Assembly (NCBI GenBank): GCA_910592005.1
Contig: CAJVPP010003481.1
Span: 1-11,523, forward strand
Length of the DNA: 11,523 bases
Source: Funneliformis mosseae
Taxonomy: Eukaryota; Glomeromycota; Glomeromycetes; Glomerales; Glomeraceae
Direction: 5' to 3'
In this document: piece by piece, positions 6,321 to 11,523 of the stretch
How the letters are laid out: the number at the start of each line of letters is the position of its first letter
How positions within the stretch are numbered: the first letter of the stretch is position 1
Made by a program: the position numbers and the translations under genes
The notes under the pieces: model-generated
The model's database searches: none
Seen by the model: the letters and a program-made list of their open reading frames with translations, nothing else
What the model was told of the DNA's origin: nothing

Positions 6321-7260
6321 GCCGAATCTCGGCAATATGTTTATTTTATATATCGCGTCGCGATTTTTGTTTATTGATTTCTAAATTAAGCAATCGGCAG
6401 TTGCACGACCCATCTGAAAAGGCGGCGGGACTTTTTTGTTAGTGAGTCCATTGGCGTAATATATTATAGAGGACTAGCAATTCTACCCAGGCGATGCCCT
6501 GAGGTCGCTTTACGACAAACAAATAGTAAAGTTTTAAAGATAATTTAGGTTTAGTTTGGTTGAATTAGAGTTAAAATTGGATTAAAATCACTCTAAAGTA
6601 GTTAGTTTCAAGGATGTAATTGGATTGAATTGGGTTAGATTGTAGTTAAATTGGTATTTAGATTATGATCTGGTTATGGTTTGGTTATAATTGAAATTTT
6701 ATATTTTGATTCTATATGTAACTTCATATTTTTACATAATAATAGACAATTTTTTCATCTCCCTCCTTTAAGTAATTAAACCTTAGCATCACCAGAAAAT
6801 TAATTTCAAAATTTGCTTATAAATACTTTCTCTAAAATTGACTTTAGATCAGCTTAAGATCTCATCAACTTTCAAAGCTATTTTAGCTTCCTGTGATCCA
6901 ATTTGATGAATATTTGATTGTTTTGAAGCTCTCTTAGGGTTGTATCTAGTTGTCTTAAATTGGCATTTCTATAACCTTTAGATCACATGATTGTTTAATT
7001 TCAAGGATTTCAAGAATTTGCAGTTTAAATAATTGATTATGAACACTCATGGATAACCATTTTCTTACATATTAACATACAAATTTCTCACCTTCTTTAG
7101 ATTCCCATATGCTGAAATTAGTATTTAGTATCATTACTTTTCGGATAGCTCCTTTTGCTTCAGTTTCGGTATTCTAACTTGCTTGAATTTCTTTCGTGAT
7201 GAACCTCAAAATAATTGCTTTCAGTTTTATTCAAATATCTCTGGATTGAGTGAATGGATC
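6321..7260 (+). repeat. Conserved module B (about 0.95 kb), copy 2 of the repeated unit
   Basis: This is homologous to 3166-4205 in the same orientation. It opens with two perfect hairpins, GCCGA-ATC-TCGGC (6321-6333) and ATCGCG-T-CGCGAT (6352-6364). The second is only imperfect in copy 1 and the first is not kept there. The GC-richer core lies at about 6390-6515, GTAAAGTTTTAAAGATAATTT at 6526-6546 and the TATA box at 6818-6825. The degenerate GGATTAGA stretch is shorter than in copy 1. It ends at GGATTGAGTGAATGGAT, about 40 bases before the first ATG of the decayed LINE, so it may be that LINE's 5' region. Confidence 0.75.
6818..6825 (+). promoter_or_regulatory. Conserved TATA box in module B
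   Basis: TATAAATA lies in the same GCTTATAAATACTTTCT context as at 3760-3767. It is about 480 bases upstream of the ATG proposed for LINE ORF1 and points towards it. Confidence 0.4.
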
Positions 7261-7298
7261 GTGATAAGAATCGATATTAACTCTCAACTACAACTATC

Positions 7299-9292
7299 AT
7301 GCCAGAAATTAGAGCAAATAATAATATCAAAAATACTTCTTACATTCTCAAAAATAATAAAACCTTAACAAAAAAATGCTAGCAAGCAATTTACTAGCAC
7401 TCTTATAGATATGAATGAACAAACTTTATTAGAAACTCCTTTTACAAACAACAAAAAACAAAAAATAATAACAGAAAATATGGAATCTTCTTCTCCAAAA
7501 ATTATCAACAAAGTTATTGAAAATATTTTCCTTACTACTAATAACAACAACCAAACACTTCCTAACACTAATAAAGAAGATACTACTAAATTGTTAACAT
7601 GAAAATAGATAACATTGTTTTCTCAACTTTAACTCTACTAAAAACGTATATAATGTTCTTTTTCAAACTGCAAAAGACTCTATACATGCAAAATTGCAAA
7701 ATAAACAAATAATATAATGAATCAAAATCATCAAATACATTTTCTATTTTTAAAGGTAAAATAAATAAACTTGATCAGAAGAAATGGACAAAACTGAAGC
7801 ATCTACCTTTAATAACAAGAATGTAAAGATCAGCAATTCAACATAATTATTATGCTTACCAGATTTTACGCTATTGATAATATGGTAAATATAAAAGAAA
7901 AATCAATAGCAGAAAAATGAAATTTTATCAGTGCACTTTTCATTCACTTCTAAGAATCTAACTATCTTTCCAAAAATAGAAAATTCATCATTTATTTTGA
8001 CAGTTTAGAAAGCCTTACACATGCTGTATTAAAAGTGCAGGAAACATAATATAACCCGATCTTTTTGATTGCTGATTCTAATACCAAATAACTAAAATTA
8101 GATGCAGATAAAGGTCATACCATCAAAGTATCAGATATCACCCTTTTTTAAATCTAAAGTTATATGAATTTTTTTTGCTAAATTTGGAATAATTACCCGT
8201 TTTTTTTAATCATCAGAAGATCCTTATAAATCGCATTCATTGTGTACAAAAGCAATGATGCTATCAAATAATTTTATAATAATACTTAGTCCATTTCCTT
8301 TTTAGAATTCACTTTAAGAGTAGAACCTACTGACCTTAATCTACTGCAAACTATATTACAACAACAATTTGAACTTAAACTAATTGGCCTACCATTAATA
8401 CTGATTAACGTTCCTTATAAGATTTTTTAACCTAAATTAAAGCTAATTCATGCTTTATTCCAAAAGATCAATAATATTGATTAAGGAATTAAGCATTCGT
8501 TAATTTTGCCATAGAAGACTTAGTCACCACAGCTGCTCAACACTACAGATTCAAAGACAATGTTTTATACTGGATAGATCTTGCTAATAAATATTGTAAG
8601 AAATGTGGATCACCTGACCACAAAATCAAAGATTGCTCTAAAAGAGGCCCCACTAATCCTTATAAGCCTTTTTATGATCGTTTTAAATCTGAGCAATATA
8701 GACCTTCTCATTCTCATTCTAACTCAAATTTTAAAATAATCTCTCATATTCTAATACTATCAAATCTAAACTAAATAATAATAACATGTTAACATTTCCT
8801 AAAGGAAATAATAACAGAAGTTCTAGTATTATTTTTAACATAGTTAATGCTATTCACTCTTTAATAGCTAGAATTGATGACATTGACAATAAACTTGTAC
8901 TTCTTTCTAATAAGATCATTTCTATTAAAAATAAAATTCTCTAACAGCATCGTAATCAAAAAGACATTAATTTTCATCTTTCTAGACTTAAGTTCTTCAC
9001 TAAGATTTCTGATGAAGATGAAGAAAAGCCAATAATGAACATCATTAATGAACTAACTCAACATATACCAAAGAACATACTTATGAATGATAATTACCCC
9101 TGTAGCAAATTCTCCTAAAATAGTTAAAAATACACTAATTTAGTTAATACTGAAACATAACAAAATGATGAAATTGCTACTTCTCATATTACACAGGTTG
9201 AAAGAAAACTTAGAAGTCTAGATTTGAGCTTAAATTTATCTCATTAGCATTATGCTAAGCCTTACCTATAATTAACCCTTTCTAATGATTAA
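7299..9292 (+). pseudogene. LINE ORF1 remnant with RRM-like region and CCHC zinc knuckle
   Basis: LINE ORF1 proteins bind the element's RNA and form the ribonucleoprotein used in retrotransposition. The likely start is ATG 7299 (MPEIRANNNIKNTSYILKNN). A one-base shift at the A-run near 7371 leads to SKQFTSTLIDMNEQTLLETP (frame of 7411). An Asn/Lys-rich stretch follows. From 7855 RFYAIDNMVNIKEKSIAEK and FIIYFDSLESLTHAVLKVQE read as an RRM-like fold. A zinc knuckle, CKKCGSPDHKIKDC (C-x2-C-x4-H-x4-C), lies at 8595-8636, preceded by AFVNFAIEDLVTTAAQHY (from 8493). After another shift (about 8735) the frame of 8786 runs with no indel to TAA 9290-9292 and includes a possible coiled coil (HSLIARIDDIDNKLVLLSNK). 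At least 11 other in-frame stops and three or more frameshifts break it. Confidence 0.8.
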
Positions 9293-10778
9293 TAATAATA
9301 AAATGTATAACATCATAGAAATGACTTCTTTGTATCTTACTAATAATAGTAATTTTAATACAAATGCCTCTCTTTCTTTATTATATAATAATCCAAATTT
9401 TGATCCATTATTACCCACAATATTAGAAACTGTTTTACTGATAACAAATTACAATAAATAGAAACTTTTTTTACAAATTTAAATTTAACATAATAGAACT
9501 TAGTGAAACTCATCTTACATATAATCAAGCTTATTTTCTCAATAATAACAATCATAACAAACAATACAAATTTTCTTTCATAACTCAAACAGAAATTTTA
9601 ACTGTCAAAAAGTAGGATTAATTATTAAAAATGATCTTTACAAACATATTTTTAACTAATAATCCTTTTATGATAAAATACTATATGTAGACCTTCAATT
9701 CAAAAAGAAATTCAAACTTCATATTATTCAAGTGTACTTATCAGCTATATATAAAGATAAAAAATCCTTTAATTATAGAATATAAATTCAAAAAAAAGCT
9801 TATAGACATCTTAATACAAAGCTGTAGAAATAATTTTCACATTATCTTAATAGGAGATTTCAACATTGATATTTCAAAAAATTATCATTCTAAATATCAA
9901 AGAGTCTTACAAAACTATCTTTATCAAATTATTGATCTAAGTTTTATTCACACTATCACTCCTTTTTTATCATCTTACTCAACCATTTTTAAATCCACTT
10001 TAAATTCATATTACTTATACTTAGATTATATATTTCTCTTCTCTAACCTTACACATAACCTATCCTCTTTCAATATTCTTAATAATTCATCATTTTATAC
10101 TCTTCTGATCATTTACCACTTTTTATCACTATTTTCAAAAACAACTTCTTTAACCAATGTTATAATGCTTCTCTTAAATAACACAAAGTCTCAAAGCAGA
10201 CGTTTATGTACCATAAGACTACATTTTTACATTGGAATCTTTTCTCAAATAAGGCTAATTTACTTCTAAAATCAAACCTACTTTATGCAGACTATACTAT
10301 TAAAAAAATTGCTATCTCTTTAAACTTATTAAATGTTATCTGAGAATTTTTCTCTCATACTGTTATTACTTCTGCAAAAAAATATCTTTTTAAACAAACA
10401 ACCACTCATTAACTCAATTCCTTATATACCTATTCTAATTCCTCTATTCACAGACATATTAAGTCACTTTATAAATATTATTACAAATTAAAGAAATCCC
10501 TTGATATTAATCTTAACAATAACCCTTAAATTTTTCTGCTTACAAGTGATGAACATTAAAATCTAATAAAAATATCTAGACAATATTTAATATTAACTGC
10601 TTTCAATGATAACCATTTTAATAATAATGTTGTATTTTTGTATATAAATAAATTAAAATATGATATTATTAAACCTATTCAAGCAAAATAACAAATTATT
10701 TTCAGGCAAGAAAATAGTAACCATATATTACAATTCCTCAAATAAAGAAATGATAACATAAAAGATGCTTCAACAAAG
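7299..10778 (+). mobile_element. Decayed LINE (non-LTR retrotransposon), 3' truncated
   Basis: Two consecutive decayed frames make up this copy: ORF1 with an RRM-like region and a zinc knuckle, then ORF2 with an APE-type endonuclease. The reverse transcriptase region is absent because the sequence changes at about 10779 to an unrelated inverted-repeat element. Most LINE copies lose their 5' end, so a copy that keeps the 5' side and lacks the 3' side is unusual. It points to a later deletion or insertion break. The coding strand is poor in G and rich in A, C and T, unlike the T-rich tract to the left. Confidence 0.85.
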
Positions 10779-10784
10779 CTCTGA
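9303..10784 (+). pseudogene. LINE ORF2 remnant, APE-type endonuclease domain only
   Basis: The APE endonuclease nicks the target DNA at which LINE RNA is copied. Family landmarks appear in order: NIRNCFTDNKLQ (from 9419, the N-terminal NxRG-like strand), ELSETHL (9496-9516, catalytic Glu), LIGDFNID (9847-9870, catalytic Asp and Asn), LDYIF (10021-10035) and SDHLPL (10104-10121, catalytic Asp-His). Frameshifts lie between 9457 and 9493, near 9600-9680, near 9790 and near 10100. From SDH the frame runs about 225 codons to 10784 without an indel but with seven internal stops. No reverse transcriptase motif follows. ATG 9303 is only a guess for the start, since it is in a different frame from NIRNC. 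In full LINEs this protein would be about 1,000 residues or more. Confidence 0.8.
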
Positions 10785-10954
10785 ACAGTTCAGATTAATC
10801 TGAAAATTTCAGTTTAGATCAACTTTGGTTTAGTTTCAAATTGCAAAAATTCAATCTGAAAATTTTCAGTTCAATTCAGTTTAAATTAGATTTATAATCT
10901 GAAAAAAAATCTGAACTAAACTGAAAATTTCAGATTAATCAGAAATTTTAGATC
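10779..10954. mobile_element. Inverted-repeat (MITE-like) element at the LINE break
   Basis: A 31-base arm at 10790-10820 (TCAGATTAATCTGAAAATTT...) is repeated inverted at 10913-10943 with about three mismatches. The match extends loosely outward to about 10779 and 10954. The arms themselves contain the palindromes TCAGATTAATCTGA and CTGAAAATTTCAG, and the interior repeats ATCTGAAAATTTTCAGTT-like words. No clear target-site duplication was found. The left end coincides with the place where the LINE frame stops, so the element may have inserted there or may mark a deletion junction. Confidence 0.5.
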
Positions 10955-10968
10955 GTTTAAAACAATTT

Positions 10969-11440
10969 TCTAATTGAATGATTCTTTTATCATTTGTTTG
11001 AAATGATAATTTCATCATTCTAATTGAAAGATCCTTTTATTGTTCTTTTGAAATGATAATTTAATCATTTTAATCAAACGATTTTCTTATTATTCATTTA
11101 AAATGATAACTTTAATTATTCTAAATAAATGATTCTTTTATCATTCTTTTGGAATAATAATTTAATCATTCTAATCAAATGATCTTTTATTATTCTTTTG
11201 AAATAATAATTTAATTGTTCTAATCGAATGATTCTTTTATCGTTCTTTTAAAATGATAATTTAATTGTTCTAATCAAATGATTTTTTTATTATTCTTTTA
11301 GAATAATAATTTAATTGTTTTAATCAAATAATCATTTTATCATTTTTTTAGAATGATAATTTAATTATTACAATTGAATGATTTTCTTATTATTTGTTTA
11401 GAATAATAACTTCAATCATTTTAATCAAATGATTTTCATT
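10969..11440. repeat. 50-bp tandem repeat (minisatellite), about 9.4 copies
   Basis: Units start at 10969, 11019, 11069, 11120, 11170, 11219, 11269, 11319, 11369 and 11420, so lengths are 49-51 bases. A typical unit reads TCTAATCAAATGATTCTTTT followed by ATCATTCTTTTGAAATGATA and then ATTTAATCAT. Each unit holds two dyads: ATCATTC-TAAT-(C/T)(A/G)AATGAT across the unit boundary and ATCATT-CTTTTG-AAATGAT in the middle. Variation is mostly single-base with rare one-base indels, so the array is moderately old. It also encodes the last few codons of the minus-strand frame at 11390-11521. Confidence 0.85.
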
Positions 11441-11521
11441 ATGTTTAAAAGTAAAATTTGTTTCAAATTCTTCATTATCTTCAAATAAATCGCTTCCATT
11501 TGCCATTGCTGATGCAATTTG
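11390..11521 (-). CDS. Partial minus-strand frame at the window edge, unknown protein
   Basis: The minus strand is open from the right edge to TAA at 11392-11390. It reads QIASAMANGSDLFEDNEEF, then ETNFTFKHNENHL, and the last ten or so residues come from the 50-bp tandem repeat. The part outside the array is acidic and mixed in composition, more like real coding sequence than nearby frames. The array may therefore have taken over the end of a gene, with a new stop. The start and most of the protein would lie beyond 11523. No family is recognised, and it could be a pseudogene. Confidence 0.4.
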   Translation of the reverse strand, partial: QIASAMANGSDLFEDNEEFETNFTFKHNENHLIKMIEVIILNK

Positions 11522-11523
11522 AT

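Noticed and set aside
7183..7368. 61-codon plus-strand open frame starting at TTG
   Set aside because: It fuses the end of module B with the LINE 5' region, has no ATG, and overlaps the more likely ORF1 start at 7299 in another frame. It cannot be one gene.
7365..7568. 67-codon minus-strand open frame
   Set aside because: It is the antisense shadow of LINE ORF1: hydrophobic because the sense strand codes for Asn/Lys-rich sequence. There is no supporting motif.
9355..9588. 77-codon minus-strand open frame
   Set aside because: It is antisense to the LINE ORF2 endonuclease region (NIRNC to SETHL), whose motifs fix the plus strand as the coding one.
7299..10778. Stop-codon reassignment (TAA/TAG = Gln) making the LINE intact
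   Set aside because: Even with those stops read through, at least seven frameshifts and two or three TGA stops remain. AT-biased decay explains the data without a new code, though the bias is reported as a finding.

Overview
The window looks like repeat-rich, non-genic nuclear DNA from a eukaryote with a very AT-rich genome. The best guess is an arbuscular mycorrhizal fungus (Glomeromycotina, Rhizophagus-like). That rests on the type of LINE remnant, the GGGTC/GACCC-rich short elements, the Tc1-like and hAT-like DNA transposons and the base composition. It is an inference from style, not a database match. No intact gene is visible. Everything recognisable is a transposon, a decayed reading frame or a structured repeat.

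Layout. Positions 1-895 hold short GGGTC-rich repeats and a Tc1/mariner remnant: a doubled terminal repeat and a truncated DNA-binding domain. Positions 896-1460 hold a decayed minus-strand peptide frame, a small duplicated AT motif and a second short GGGTC-type element. From about 1461 to 7260 lie two head-to-tail copies of a large module, called A and B here. Each module has a T-rich tract of several hundred to about 1,000 bases, a short A-rich tract, and about 1 kb of conserved sequence with a GC-richer core and a TATA box. The T-tract of module A is split by a candidate solo LTR (1624-2216). The T-tract of module B is split by an 863-bp non-autonomous hAT element (4523-5385), which itself carries a nested 238-bp hAT element (4846-5083). 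Both hAT insertions have perfect 8-bp target-site duplications.

Module B ends about 40 bases before the start of a decayed LINE (7299 to about 10780). ORF1 has an RRM-like region and a CCHC zinc knuckle, and ORF2 keeps the APE endonuclease motifs. The copy stops before any reverse transcriptase. Its frames are broken by a few frameshifts and by about 20 in-frame stops, nearly all TAA or TAG, many at places where Gln would read naturally. At its truncated end sits a 176-bp inverted-repeat element. Then comes a 50-bp tandem repeat (about 9.4 copies) whose unit is made of two palindromes. A short minus-strand open frame enters from the right edge and stops inside that array.

The history can be partly ordered: modules A and B came first, then the LTR and outer hAT insertions into their T-tracts, then the inner hAT insertion into the outer one. 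The most interesting open questions are the nature of the modules (LINE promoter units or an independent element) and whether their conserved GC core is a structured RNA.
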